A stretch of DNA of 64,000 bases from Ligustrum vulgare. Its lineage: Eukaryota > Streptophyta > Magnoliopsida > Lamiales > Oleaceae. The first letter of the stretch is position 1. Each line of letters starts with the position of its first letter. Both the position numbers and the translations under genes were made by a program. Below, piece after piece: positions 45,448 through 57,420 of this stretch. The stretch is taken from positions 24,484,852 to 24,548,851 of the forward strand of contig OY743171.1 in NCBI GenBank assembly GCA_963555705.1, written 5' to 3'. Under the pieces are notes generated by a model, which was given only the letters and a program-made list of their open reading frames with translations, did not search any database and was not told the DNA's origin.

Positions 45448-46588
45448 CTAGTATTTACCCCGTGCGATGCACGAAAGTTGCTTTCCGTAATATCTATTTC
45501 GATAAATATTCGTATAATTTTAACACTTTTAATCAGCAAAAATATAAAATGCATAATAATAATAATATTCTATTATAATAATTATTAAAATTAAAATTTT
45601 AAAAATAACATAATAAACCCAACTTATTAAAAACTTATTTGGAAAGCAAATGCCAATTTATATATTTAAATAAATGATCATGAATTTCAATAATTTTTAT
45701 GCATTATTGTTAAGTTAATTGATAATGCAAATTTACATAATTTCTGCATTTGATTCTTTTATTTAACATTTTTTCAATTTTCATTCAAAAATCTATAATA
45801 ATAATTATAAATGTGTGTTTAATATCGACCAACAAATATTTATATTTAATCAATAAAATTATGCTTTTATTTACAAAATCAAGAAATTAAAATAATAATT
45901 ACCAAAATCTCCAATTATCATAATACAAAAATCGGGGCAACGTGAGAGATCAAAAAATTATATTGAAAATCTTATATTATATAATCTTTACACAATTAAA
46001 ATTATGAACGATTAAAAATATTAGCAGCCGTTCGATAATTCTGTCTATAAATTTATTTACAAACAACTCATTTTTCACCCACTTTTTAACTATATACATT
46101 TTTTGAAACCACTTTTTAGCTATACACATTTTTCGAAACCACTTTTCAATCATGCATCTCGAAAACGAAACTTCAATATTTTTTTATAAACAAAAACTTA
46201 ACTTTTGAATGGAGGTTTAAATGTTTTCTGTAATGTCTATTTCAATAAGTATTCGTAAAATCTCAAATATTTTTAATCAACATAAATATAAAATGCATAA
46301 AATAATAATATTCTATTACAAAAATTATTAAAATTTAAAAAGCAACATAATTAATCCACATTATTAAAAACTTATTTGGATAGTAAATGCAAATTTATAT
46401 ATTTAAATAACAAACGATCGTAGATTTCAATAATTATTATGCTTTATTGATAACTTCATTGAAAATGTAAATTTATATAATTTCTGCATTTGATTCTTAT
46501 ATTTAACTTTTTTTTTTTCAATTTTCATTTAAAAAATCTATTACAATAATTATAAATGTGTTTAATCTTGACTCGCCAAATATTTATA

Positions 46589-48758
46589 GGGTAATTATAT
46601 TGATACCACCAAATTTTTTAACCACATCACATTATGTATACACATTTATTAAAATATAAATTTTATAAATACACCACATTCAATTTTAAAATAAATAACC
46701 TTTACTGAATTAAATAGAAATAAAACCGTACACTACAAATCATCCAGCTTTTTTCTGAATTTTTGTTCAAAATCAGTGTGCTTTTGTCAATTCCCTGCCC
46801 ATTCTTACATCTTTCACAAATATATTATGTATCATACAACCCAGAAAATGTAGCTTGAGCCTCTTCCGTGCATATTGCAATTTTGCTTTTCACTTTGAGA
46901 TATAATATGTCTAGTGTTACTTTCCCTGTGGATGCTATTATTATTATTATAAAGTAAATTGATGAACACAATTTACTTTCTTCCATCTGAAAATAATTGT
47001 AGTGTTCTTTGTTGGCATATTGATAAGTGTATTTTATACACTTATTTCTATCCGAAAAGTAGAATTTTAATTGTTTATTCAAGAATATTTGCTATTTATT
47101 TTATGTCATTTGTTTATATTTTAGGAATAATCCAAAAGTCGTGAAAACAATGAAATTAAAGCTAAAATCGTGCAATTGGATGTAAAAAATGTCAAAGTAA
47201 GCAAATCAAGAATTGATGCATTCAATCAAATGGCCAATTTGAAGAAGAAATGGAATTTGGAAGAAATCAGAAGTTCAGGGCTAAATTGCAACAATCGAAA
47301 GTTGGAGGACTTGTTGTGCAATTAAAAGACAGGGATCAACTTGTAACATTTAAAAGTCAAAAATTGCCTTCAACCTATAACCGTGACGTAACACGGTTAG
47401 AAAAATTTGCGACTGAAGATGACCTGCAGCGTCGTGCGATCACGCACTTTTGAACCGTGTGGTCGCACGTTATTCGACTGGGCCGCAGCTGGGCTTTTTG
47501 CGCGGAATTCAGCAGTTTTTCTTCTCAATTAACCTAATTCTTGGGGAAATCTATAAATACCAGACTTGGGGCACGAAATTAAGGGTTCCCAACTTGCTCA
47601 ATTCATGCTAAAACCCTGTCAAAGTGTCGAGGGATCCAAACCACGCCAAGATCAAGATTGAAGATACAATTGCAAGGAGATGAATTAGGTTACATCTTTT
47701 CATATCTCTTGTTATTTATTTTCTATTATGTTTCTAGGCTAGGTTAATTGTGTTGGAATTGTGATGAAGTTTTGATTTCTTGACTCCATATTTTAATCCA
47801 TTATTTAATTTATGCAATGCATGGTTTTGAGCAATTGAATTATGCTTTTTCTTTCATGCAATTACTTGATCACTAGTTGTATGATTTTAGATTGTGATTT
47901 CTTAAGTTCGAAAGATTAGGATATCGTTAGACTTGTTTCAATTGCTACAAAATCCGATAGGGGATAGAAATATACCCCTATGCTTTGTGTTATCTGCTAT
48001 AATATTCATAGTTCTTTTAATGCTTTCTTGCACATTCGTATTCAACATAGAAATATAGTTGGATCGTGTGTCAGAATAGACGTTATTGTTTGTCCGAAAG
48101 GGAGTTTCAACAACATTAGGAATATGGATTTTCAAAATCCGTGAATTGTATTTAAATAATTTGATTAAGATATGGATGATAGAGTCAAAATAGATTTATA
48201 ATTCTGACGCATTTATTTTCATTCGTTTAAAAATTTGTCAATTTTTTTAGTTTAATCTTTATTTTAATTTTCAAAATCTAAAAATTCCAACTCAATCCTA
48301 AGAATTCCTTGTTCCGGTTAAGGTAATAGTCTAAAATACAATAAGGTAATAGTCGAAAACACAATTTAAAACAATCTCTGTGGGATCGATACTTGGACTC
48401 ACGTCCACTTTATTACTTGCGCGAACCGTGCACTTGCGAAGCGATCACATATGTTGGTTCCTTTAATCCAGACCTTGGTTTGCGTATTTTTTTACCCCAA
48501 GGATCGATCCACTAATTATCATTGTAAACAAGATAGGAAATTGGAGCATCCCACGCAGAGGAGATAGATTGCATTTTGAGTTAGCACATCATTATATAAA
48601 ATTTAGGATTTTTACTATTTGTGGTGTACATAAGAATGAGAAATAAGATAAATTAATGTAATGAGATGGTTATTTAAGTGAATTTAATTCTGACCAATTT
48701 AGTAAATATGAAAAATGTGGTATGGTTAACAATTTTTGTGGTGTCAATATAATTACCC
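46589..48758. mobile_element. MULE-like TIR element, 2170 bp, inserted in the Helitron
   Basis: The ends GGGTAATTATATTGATACCA and its complement at 48758 (GGGTAATTATATTGACACCA) form inverted repeats of about 35 bases including TTAACCA. The flanks ATATTTATA (46580-46588) and ATATTTTTA (48759-48767) match at 8 of 9 positions, a 9-bp target duplication as made by Mutator-like elements. The related Helitron unit at about 49217 shows the site without the insert. No transposase is encoded. The interior includes an LTR-like block. Confidence 0.8.
47142..48452 (+). repeat. LTR-like block carried inside the MULE-like element
   Basis: A TATA box (CTATAAATACC, about 47551) and a terminal phrase with TCTGTGGGATCGATACTTGG, TTATTACTTGCGCGAACCGTG and CACTTGCGAAGCGATCACA (about 48375-48452) are typical of one class of plant gypsy LTRs. 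The block shares that phrase, inverted, with 59380-59470. Its outer ends and target duplication are not clear, so it may be a solo LTR or a captured fragment. Confidence 0.5.
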
Positions 48759-49627
48759 ATATTTTTATTAAACTTTTATTTATAAAATCAAGTAGTTAAA
48801 ATAATAATTACGAAAATCTCCAATTATCATGATACGACAATCGGGCAACGTGAGAGATTAAAAAATTATATCGAAAATCTTATACCATAAACATAGCTTT
48901 CGAATGGAGGTTTAAGTGTTTTTATAAATTTATTTACAAATAACACATTTTTCACTCATATTTATCTACATGGATTTAAATACGACATTAATTCGAATGA
49001 AAATTACATTAATCAACACGAATTTAAATATGACATTAATCTGCAAAACTTTTTATTTTATTCTCTTTTTATATTAGTTTTTTCCCAAAAATTGTAAGTC
49101 TATTTTGGAGGGAAAATTGCATTTAATGCTTCTTTCCTCACTTCTACTTTTATATATGTATAGATATATAGATATAGATATAAATATAGATATAGATGTG
49201 TGTTTAATCTTGACTCACCAAATATTTATATTTAACCAATAAAGTTATACTTTTATTTACAAAATCAATTAATTAAAATAATAATTACGAAATTCTCTAA
49301 TTCTCTTGATGCGACAATCGGGCAACGTGGGAGATTAAAAAATTTCATCGAAAATCTTATACCATAAACATAACTTTCGAATGAAAGTTTAAGTATTTTT
49401 TATAAATTTATTTACAAACAACACATTTTTCACTCATATTTATCTACATAGATTTAAATATGACATTAATTCGAATGAAAATTATATTAATCAACACGAA
49501 TTTAAATGACATTAATCTACACAAATTTTTAATTTATTTTATTTTTATTTAGTTTTTTTCCAAAAAATTGCAAGTATATTTTGGAGGGAAAATTACATTT
49601 CTGCTTTTATATATGTATAGATATAGA

Positions 49628-50225
49628 TTAAAATGCATTCTTTTTTAATTGTGTCACATTTGTTTTTTGGATCGGTAGGGTAAGGGAGGTTACTAGGTCC
49701 TAGAGGCTCATCCAGTCATCCTCGCTTATCCTTGTGTTCAAATGATGATCCTTAATATAAACTATATTTTTTGGGAATTAATTATTATTTTACAATAAAT
49801 GTCTCTTAATTTATCCTATATACACACACACACACATACACACACATGTTGATTTTTGAGATCAAGACGATCTATTATATATTTGAAATCACGAGTGATC
49901 AGAAGTTAAATCTCTGACTCACCATTTTTAGTTGATCACGTGAGCATTAGATAACCTTTGTTAGGCAATGTGGAGTGCCTAAGTTTGTCCTCAAACACTA
50001 CAACATTTGCAGTGCCTAAGTTTGTCCTCAAACACTACACAGTTTATCTCGTATTTGATTTGTTTGAAATTTTTTATTTATTTATTTTTAAGTATTGCTT
50101 AAAATTTAAAATTTTATCAAATATTTTACACACTAATAGTAGACAATCTTAACAATCTATATTAAATTTTTTAGAATTGAATTTTCACCACAAAGAGTAA
50201 AACTGCATCCCTATTTTTTCAAATT
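49628..50225. repeat. Spacer with (AC)n and a 37-bp direct repeat
   Basis: An (AC)n microsatellite lies at about 49821-49848. The phrase GTGCCTAAGTTTGTCCTCAA occurs twice with a 37-bp period (from 49974 and 50011). No gene is seen. Confidence 0.7.
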
Positions 50226-50530
50226 GGGTAATTGGCGCAAAACGTCCCTACCTTTGAACGGTCTTACAGAATTCATCCCTACTTTTGATTTTTTGGCAAA
50301 CTCATCCTCACCTTCACCTTTTCCCGAAATGAAAGTCCCTGCCATCCAATTTCGTTAAAACATCCGTTAGTTGGTCAATAAAATCATATTTTGACCATTT
50401 TAATAAAGGGAAAAAAGTCATTTTCTATTATTTAATTTAAAATGATATAAAAATTAATTACTAATCCATCCTCTTCATCATCTTTTTCTACCGAATCTGC
50501 CCCGTCACACTTCCACCCCACCCAACTATC
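50226..50530 (+). mobile_element. One end of a MULE-like MITE related to 19158-19743
   Basis: GGGTAATTGGCGCAAAACGT at 50226 and the following blocks (CCCTACCTTT, TGCCATCCAATTTCGTTAAAA, TGACCATTTTAATAAAGGG) match the left half of the element at 19158. The right end is not found, so the copy is truncated at the start of the A-rich region. Confidence 0.65.
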
Positions 50531-50537
50531 ACTCTCA

Positions 50538-51355
50538 ATGCCAACATACCATCACCTTTTCAAGTATTTTATAATTGAACAAAGAAGAAATTTAATGGAT
50601 ATGATTAGAGAAGAAAGAACTGTAAAAAGAGAAGAAATTTTAAGATTAAAATCATTAGAGAAAAAAATAGAATATTATAATAAAATCTTGAAACAATTAC
50701 CTAAAATACAAATTATTCTAGATAATAAAGAAAAAACCAATAAAGAAATATATGATAAAAATAGAAAAATAAAAAGTTATAAAAAATATTCTAGAGCACA
50801 ACAAAGAAAATTAATACTAAGATCAATAGAAGGATTTTGTGAATACCAAATATATAAAGAAGCAAAATAGAAATCAGAACTTATACTAGAAATCAAACAC
50901 ATAAAAGGAAGATATTAATGAATTATCGTAGAAATTGACCTTCATTAAATAAATACTTACCAGAAGATATTAAGATACAATTAGGTAAAAATTTTAGAAA
51001 ACAGAAAAAATCTAACTAGACAAGTTTTAGATTTATGATTACAACCACAACAATATGTAAAAGAAAAAAATCAATATATAAATTAAAAGGAAACAAATCA
51101 ATGTCAATAAGAAATTATTATACAAAAATAATAAAGCATCTAGAAAATATAACTATCAAAGATTTAGACAATTACATAGAAACGGAAAAAGATAATAATA
51201 GATTAAAACTAAAAGAAAACGAATAATATATTTAATAGAACGTTTAAAAGAAGAAAAAGAAACAAATGAAGATATTATAAATAAAACTTATTGTAATACG
51301 AGAAGCATTAAAAGAGATTAGAAAAGGATAATGGATTTACCAGAAATAAAATTTG
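50538..51355 (+). other. A-rich coding-like sequence, block 1 (unidentified, possibly endogenous pararetrovirus)
   Basis: The plus strand is very A-rich and holds frames of 110 codons (50538-50870) and 63 codons (51035-51226) with Lys, Ile, Asn and Glu dominating. The first looks like a coiled coil (EERTVKREEILRLKSLEKK). This strand-asymmetric A-richness is typical of plant pararetroviruses (Caulimoviridae) integrated in genomes, but I see no movement-protein, protease or RT motif, so that remains a guess. The fragment runs to the insertion point of the gypsy element at 51355 and continues at 54525. Confidence 0.35.
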
Positions 51356-52137
51356 TGACGCGATCCCAATGGGGAACACGACGAAAAGCGGAATAACACA
51401 ATTAAAACCCTAGGAAAGATCTAAGACAGATTAAGCACGAGAAAAGAGAGAACCCAAGAAATAAAATAACGGAATTAAAAGATAGATTGACGATAAAATC
51501 TTGACCCAATATTTTCGATGCAGGAATCGATACAGAATAAAGAACCAAGATCGGTGAAAGCCACAAGGAATGTCAACTCCTTGATAAGTTCTAGTTGGAA
51601 TGCCACAAAGACTCAAGAATCTTTGATAAGTTCAATTGTTCTTCAAGAACAAGAAAAGGGAAAAATCACTCTTCACGAGAAAATCTCTCAATAATCAATT
51701 CAATCTCACAGTTGTTCTTTCCAATGATAGAAACTTAATAATATAATGTCAAAAATGCGACTAATCCTAACCCTAGCCGCTAAAAATAAAAAATAAAAAT
51801 CGAAAATAATAAAGAAAACAGAAAATAATTAAAAAAACGCGAAAATCTGGTTTTGGGTGAACTAGGCGATTGCGTGGTTGGATGTCGCGCGATCGCGTGG
51901 TTAAGAGTTGTAGCTCCTGCCTTGATTTTGCTGCGATAGTGTGATCGCGACCCAGGATTTACCACGCGGTCGCGTGGGTGATCTGACAGCAACAATTTCC
52001 GTCCCCTTGAAGAAACTCGATCCGATTGGATCCTCGGCTCGAGCCCAACACAAAAATTGATCCTTTTCCCATGCAGATTATTATGGAATCGCCCGTAGCA
52101 TGATTTTTCCTTTGTTCTACTACCTTGGATCACATCA
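51356..52137 (-). repeat. 3' LTR of the deleted gypsy element
   Basis: About 782 bp; matches 53894-54524 over its 51501-52137 part. It contains several GATCGCG and GGTCGCGTGG phrases (51868-51985) that recur in the other LTR. Confidence 0.88.
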
Positions 52138-52139
52138 TT

Positions 52140-53893
52140 CCCCCTCTCTTGAAAAGGACTCGACCTCGAATCTCGATTTCGTCCAATCCTCTTGCAATTC
52201 CTGGGTTTGTTTGCTTTTGGATCATGCTTATACTTGCTTTTGCTGTATTGGTATTTACGCATGGACTTCGTGCATCCTTTGGACTCCTTGACCTGCTCCC
52301 TCTTTATATTAAATTCAATTCCAAATTTAGTTTTGGAATTTGACTTGGGAACCTGCAAGAAGGATTAACCAAACTGGAGAGGGGTTTGTTAGATTGGTTA
52401 AGTGCAAGGTTAGAATCCTTGTACATCAACCTTTGTGCTAAAAAAATTATTTTGGGGGTGGACTCTCTTTCATTTTTCTTTTTGTACTCTAGCTTTCCTT
52501 TTTCTAAGGTCATGGCCTCAACCCTCTTATTTTCAGTTTTCACTTCCTCCCCATTTTCTGAGGTCGGTGGACCTCAACTCTCTTTTTTCCCCCTCAAACT
52601 CACTTTTATTTTCATTTGATCTTCTTGGACATCTTTACGTGTTAGAGGGGCAAGCGTGATCCTTTTTCCACCTTTCACAAAAGAATATTGATTTTTAAAC
52701 CCATCATGCACCACCATTCTATCATGTTGTCAAGGCCTACCCAATAAAATATGCCCAACATGCATAGGTACTACATCACAAACCATCTCATCCTTATAAC
52801 CCCCAATGGTAAAATTGTCTCTAGCCTGCTTATTCACCTTAATTTCTCCCGACTCGGTCAGCCATTGCAATTTATAAGGGTTTGGATGTTTCATCAAGCT
52901 CAAGCCCAATTTTTCAACTAACATTGTACCAACCACATTAGTACAACTCCTCCCCCCCGGTCAATCACCAATCCACAAACCTTTTCACCCACTAAGCATC
53001 TAGTGTGAAATAGATTATCCATTTGCTCACCGATTTCATCCACCCTAACTCTAGTATTAAGGACACGCCGATTAACAAGTGAGCCTTTAACATCATAAGT
53101 CAACTCTTCTTCATCACTACTACTAGCCAAGCATCCTGTAATCTAGGCATTCCCTTAAACTCATCCTTTGAATTAATGTTACCATTATCACGTAAAAACA
53201 TCACCCTTTTATTTGGACACTGGGATGCTTTATGACCATAACCCAAGCACTTAAAACACTTAATATTTCTATCCGTAGTAGGTTGAGGGTCAGAAATATT
53301 TTTACCTTTCGTTATAGGTTCCTCCTTTCCTTTTAGAACATGGTCATCATTGTGTTCCTGTTTCTGTTGTGATGTCGGATAAGAACCCGGTGAGTATCTT
53401 GCTGCCCCCTTTCGCCTTAGTTGCCTTTCTAGCTTCATCGCCATATGCACCATATCCTCTAGTTCCACATAATGTTGTAGCTCAATGATGTTGGCAATAT
53501 CTCTATTCAACCCACTCATAAACCTAGTCATTGTAGCTTCTTGATCCTCCACCACATTAGCCCGAATCATCGCCACCTCCATATCCTTATGATAATCCTC
53601 TTCACTCTTCGATCCCTGAGTCAGAACCTGCAGCCTCTGTTAAATATCTCTATAATAATGAGTTGGCACAAACCGCTTCCTCATTATGGTCTTTAATTCA
53701 CCCCAAGTCTCCACCAGCCCCTCTAGGTTCCTCCTCCTACCCGTCACCAGTTGATCCCACCAAATATTTGCATAATCTGTGAATTCAATCGCTGCTAATT
53801 TCACCTTCTTCTTTTCTGAATAATTATGACAATCAAAAAGCTGTTCAACCTTTGTTTCCCAATCTAGGTACGCCTCCGGATCACTCCTATCCT
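52140..53893 (-). pseudogene. gag-protease of the deleted gypsy element
   Basis: Reading from 53893 leftwards: gag blocks DPEAYLDWETKVEQLFDCHNY, KVKLAAIEFTDYANIWWDQL and ETWGELKTIMRKRFVPTHYY, a stop near 53640, then QHYVELEDMVHMAMKLERQL and the intact zinc knuckle CFKCLGYGHKASQC (about 53250). The protease region follows in two frames (LVIDRGGG near 52960 in place of the usual IDGG motif; then VPMHVGHILLGRPWQYD near 52740). From about 52630 a Lys/Ser-rich sequence leads to the LTR with no RT. This gag type is common in plant chromoviruses; the exact lineage is not set. Confidence 0.85.
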
Positions 53894-54524
53894 TGACCCA
53901 ATATTCACGACACAGGAATTGATGCGGAATAAAGAACCAAGATCGGTGAATGCCACAAGGAATGTCAACTCCTTGATAAGTTCTAGTTGGAATATCATAA
54001 AGACTCAAGAATTTTTGATAAGTTCAATTGTTCGTTAAGAACAAAAAAGGGGAAAAATCACCCTTCACGAGAAAATCTCTCAATAATCAATTCAATCTCC
54101 AAGTTGTTCTTTACAATGACAGAAACTTGATAATATAATGTCAAAAATGCGTCTAACCCTAACCCTAGCCACTAAGAACTAAAAAATGGAAAATAATAAA
54201 GAAAACATAAAATAATTAAAAAAAACGTGAAAATCTGTTTCGGGTGAACCGCGCGATCGTGTAGTTGGATGTCGCGCGATAGCGTGGTTGAGCATCGTAA
54301 CTTCTACCTCGATTTTGATACAATGGCGCGATCGAAACCCAGACTTTTCCACGTGGTCGCGTGGGTGATCTGGCAGAAACAATTTCTGTCCCCTTGAAGC
54401 AACTCGATCTGATTTGATCCTCGGCTCAAGGCCAATACAAAAGTTGCTCCTTTTCCCATGTAGATTATTATGAAATTTCCCGTAGCCTGATTTCTCCTTT
54501 CTTCTCCTATCTTGGATGACATCA
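53894..54524 (-). repeat. Truncated 5' LTR of the deleted gypsy element
   Basis: Aligns with 51501-52137. The homology stops at CCTTGACCCAATATTC (53894), where gag begins in the same frame as an LTR-derived upstream segment, giving a chimeric 122-codon frame (54008-53640). Confidence 0.85.
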
Positions 54525-54958
54525 ATTTGAAAAACAAATAATAGAAAATTTCTACCTTTTAGTAGGATCTTATCAAACAAGAGTAGTTAATAAAACAATA
54601 TTTCAACCTTTAAGCTCATAGGGAGAATCTGATGGATTTCTCAATATGCAATTAAATTGGATAAATGCATTTTTATGGCAAACATATAAAAACATAAATC
54701 TACAAGATAAAATGACTATTGAAGAATTATAAATAAAATGATGATGATGTGAAAGAAAAATTACAAGACATTGAAAACAAATTAACAATACAATTCAAAG
54801 AATTAAAAGATAGGATAGAAAATGTCAAAAAATAGATGAAGAGATTTTTAAAGAGTTTCAAAGGAAATCAGGAGAATTAATTAACTAAGATAAAATTAGA
54901 ATAATTATAGAAAAACTAAATAAAAAAATAAGAACAGATGATAATAAAAGAATCATAC
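54525..54958 (+). other. A-rich coding-like sequence, block 2
   Basis: Continues block 1 on the other side of the gypsy insertion. In one frame it has protein-like text (FYLLVGSYQTRVVNKTIF, FLNMQLNWINAFLW) broken by two or more stops, followed by Lys/Glu-rich text. Residue content differs from the Lys-rich coiled coil of block 1 and looks like a globular domain I cannot name. Confidence 0.4.
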
Positions 54959-55706
54959 TGATGTTGTAAAAATTCCTAACCTTGAAGTAGCAAGATCTGG
55001 TGTTGCTAGATTGCTGAAAAAGATGAATAGATTTGCCTTGGATGACCTGTAAAAAATGCGAGGAAGATTCTCTTCGTCGCCCTTCTGGTGTGAGAATTAG
55101 TACTTTGGAAAAAAGTAGAGAGAAAAATATAACTAAAAATATGTAGAGAATTATGAATGAATAATACGTGATCTAAGGAGCTGTATTTATAGGCCTGAAA
55201 ATCCTATAACCTTCTTTAATTGCGAGAAGGAGTCCTTTTTGTATAAACTTACCTTTTAGGAGGAGTTCTAACCTTGTAAAGGTTGAACTCCCCTTTTTTA
55301 GGATGTTTCCTTATGGAACATGTCTTGTTTTGAGGCCTTAGAATGTGGCCCATTGATGTAACCCATAAACGAAGAATTCTTAGAGTCTTGTTTGTATTGG
55401 GCTTTAGATGTCGTAGGGCTGAGATGGACCGACCACAAATGACAAGATCAAGATGAGGTCGAGAATACCCGACCTCAGTGACAGAATATGTCCGGGCTAG
55501 TATGCTGACCTATGAACAAATGGAAGGAACAACCTAGTTAGGCCGGGCAACAGGCCCGGACTATGTGAATGCCTGACCTTTTGGTTATTTTGTTACTAGT
55601 TTCAAAGAGATCAGGCACCCAGGCCGACCTAATGGTCAAGATAGGCCGACCTGTTACACTCCACATGCTAACCTCATCTTTGGACTTCGTGAAATTGTTC
55701 CAATCA
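54959..55706 (-). mobile_element. Solo LTR, 748 bp, minus strand
   Basis: Starts TGATGTTGTAAAA and ends TTCCAATCA, with flanks CATAC (54954-54958) and CATAT (55707-55711), a 5-bp target duplication with one mismatch. A TATA box on the minus strand (CCTATAAATACAGC, about 55188-55175) sets the orientation. A region with GGCCGGGC and GGCCGACC phrases lies at 55530-55650. It interrupts the A-rich sequence, which continues beyond. Confidence 0.75.
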
Positions 55707-55918
55707 CATATCAATCGAAGAAAGAATAAAAAAATTAGACATAAAAATAGATGATATGTATGATAGATTATTTAAGGTACAAAAAACCCAAACCACTAAA
55801 CCAAGAGTATAAAATGTCAATAAGTGAATATATTGAAGATCTAAAAATATTAATAAAATCATTAATAAGTGATGTTCAAGAAGTTAAAAATGAATTAAAA
55901 GAAGCAAGAAATAACATA
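55707..55918 (+). other. A-rich coding-like sequence, block 3
   Basis: A third piece in the same style (ISEYIEDLKILIKSLISDVQ, coiled-coil-like), ending sharply near 55918 where base composition returns to average. The three blocks are co-linear fragments of one A-rich sequence split by two insertions. Confidence 0.4.
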
Positions 55919-57420
55919 AAATGCTTCTCTTGCGAGTTTCCAAGTCTACTAAACACACTCACTTCGACATCTTTCAACAAGGAACTGTCCTGAGTTATTG
56001 AGATTGAGGAGTACTCTCACCTACTGCGCTCTTGGTTCATGTTGAATAGTTTGTATGAGACTGATCATTGTATGATGGGATTTGAGAAAGTTGGGGGGCT
56101 TGGATTGCACTTCGTCTTCCTCATGCAATCGGGTGCCTTGCTAGTTTCTATGCATTTTCTCCGTTTCTTGCTGCATTTTTTCTAGCCTCTACATCATCAC
56201 CTCCATGTTTGGATCCGTTGCGGCCTTGATTTCCTACCCATCTCTGAACCAATCTGTAACACAAGGAGGGACCTCATTACTATGAGTTATTCTACGATTG
56301 AAGGAATTATGTTGTTGGCTTATCTTATCAAGACTATATTGTACAATCTCAATGTGGAATTGTGGTTGTTAACAAGGATGCGGGCCCTCCTACTAGTTCC
56401 AATTTGTTGACATCTTCTCCTACGTGGAAAACAAGTCGGGAAGTTTTAAGGCGAAGTAAGTTTGTATATTTTATTATTTATTTTTTAAGATTTTTTAATT
56501 ATTCGAGTTAGGTTTTAATAGTACTTATCAACTAAAATCGATGCTAAATAAGATAAATTTGAAGAACTGAGATCATCGACAAACTGAATTTTTGTTATAC
56601 CTGAATAATGGTTCAGTTCGCATATGATCTAATCCTCATATGTTCAAGTCAGTTCACGAAGTGTAAAAGTTTAGAGGTTTTTTTGCATTTATCTCTCCCT
56701 TAAATGAGCATAAACTCTCCTATATTTACAACAGAAAGTGAGGTGGAGAGATAATCATTACATTTTCTTGACATCAGTTTGGATTTGACATCTTGACAGA
56801 CACTTGGTATAGTATTACATATACATTTATCAAAAATTAAGTTAAGTTTAGATAATGATTTGATTGATTGGACGGATTTACATGTTCTTCCATTTCAACT
56901 CATCTTGAGTATACTTCTACTATAGTGAGAGTTCGCCTAGCATACCATCCAATAGAATGGGTGGCATTCATGTATGTGAAGTGTTTAAGAAAGGATCCCA
57001 ATTGTTCAATTTAGCGTTCAAGTCAGATCTTCTCGCATCAATTTCAAGCTCGTTTCCACTTCGCTTTTTGATAGTACACCAGCCTAGCTCATCCATCTTC
57101 GTGGCTCGTGGCTTTATCGTCGGTCAAAGAATAAATTACCGAGTAAAATGTTGACTCGTTCAATTACACCACTTAGTTTCGGTCGACAACAAATCCTTAC
57201 CTTATGGGATGTTTTTTCATATAAATATATAGCACTAAACTTTAGAGTACCCTTGAATGATAAGATTTACATTGGCAAAAATCCTATCGATACCCTGAAC
57301 ATTAGCACTCTTTAAAAAAAAAAAATTGTTGATGACTGGGGAAATTGGTTGCTAGAACCAAAGGATTTTGTCTTGGAATCGAGACCCTTGACTTTACCCA
57401 TCGAAGGAGATAAAGCAATG
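55919..57420. other. Noncoding DNA of mixed composition
   Basis: I find no gene or element border that I can support. A 65-codon frame at 56957-57154 has no recognisable motif. Confidence 0.4.

Larger units (their letters stand above)
45448..49627 (-). mobile_element. Helitron, minus strand, with triplicated interior and an inserted TIR element
   Basis: The 3' terminus is CTAG at 45448 with hairpin CGTGC-GAT-GCACG at 45461-45473; the 5' TC lies at about 49627, or at 49164 if the outer copy of the end is disregarded. An internal unit occurs three times: about 45480-46060, 46220-46588 continued after the insertion at 48759-49165, and 49200-49627. Shared marks are AAATGCATAATAATAATA or AAATGCATAAAATAATAA and, in the right half, TCGGGCAACGTG. 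The same unit is in the Helitron at 2914-4696 in opposite orientation. No Rep/helicase gene is present. Confidence 0.7.
51356..54524 (-). mobile_element. Ty3-gypsy element, internally deleted, minus strand
   Basis: Bounded by TGACGC at 51356 and GACATCA at 54524 with the perfect target duplication ATTTG (51351-51355, 54525-54529). The 3' LTR is 51356-52137. The 5' LTR (54524-53894) lacks its final 145 or so bases and is fused directly to gag, so the primer binding site and the gag N-terminus are gone. Gag, zinc knuckle and protease remain (minus strand); RT, RNase H and integrase are absent. The purine-rich tract GAGAGGGGGAA precedes the 3' LTR. Confidence 0.88.

Noticed and set aside
49821..49848. 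Possible Z-DNA or regulatory AC repeat
   Set aside because: An ordinary (AC)n microsatellite with no context suggesting function.
52100..52659. Plus-strand frames of 60-77 codons with hydrophobic content
   Set aside because: They are antisense to the gypsy element that reads on the minus strand, and have no start context or domain support.
56957..57154. 65-codon frame
   Set aside because: No domain, isolated in noncoding DNA; length is expected by chance in this composition.
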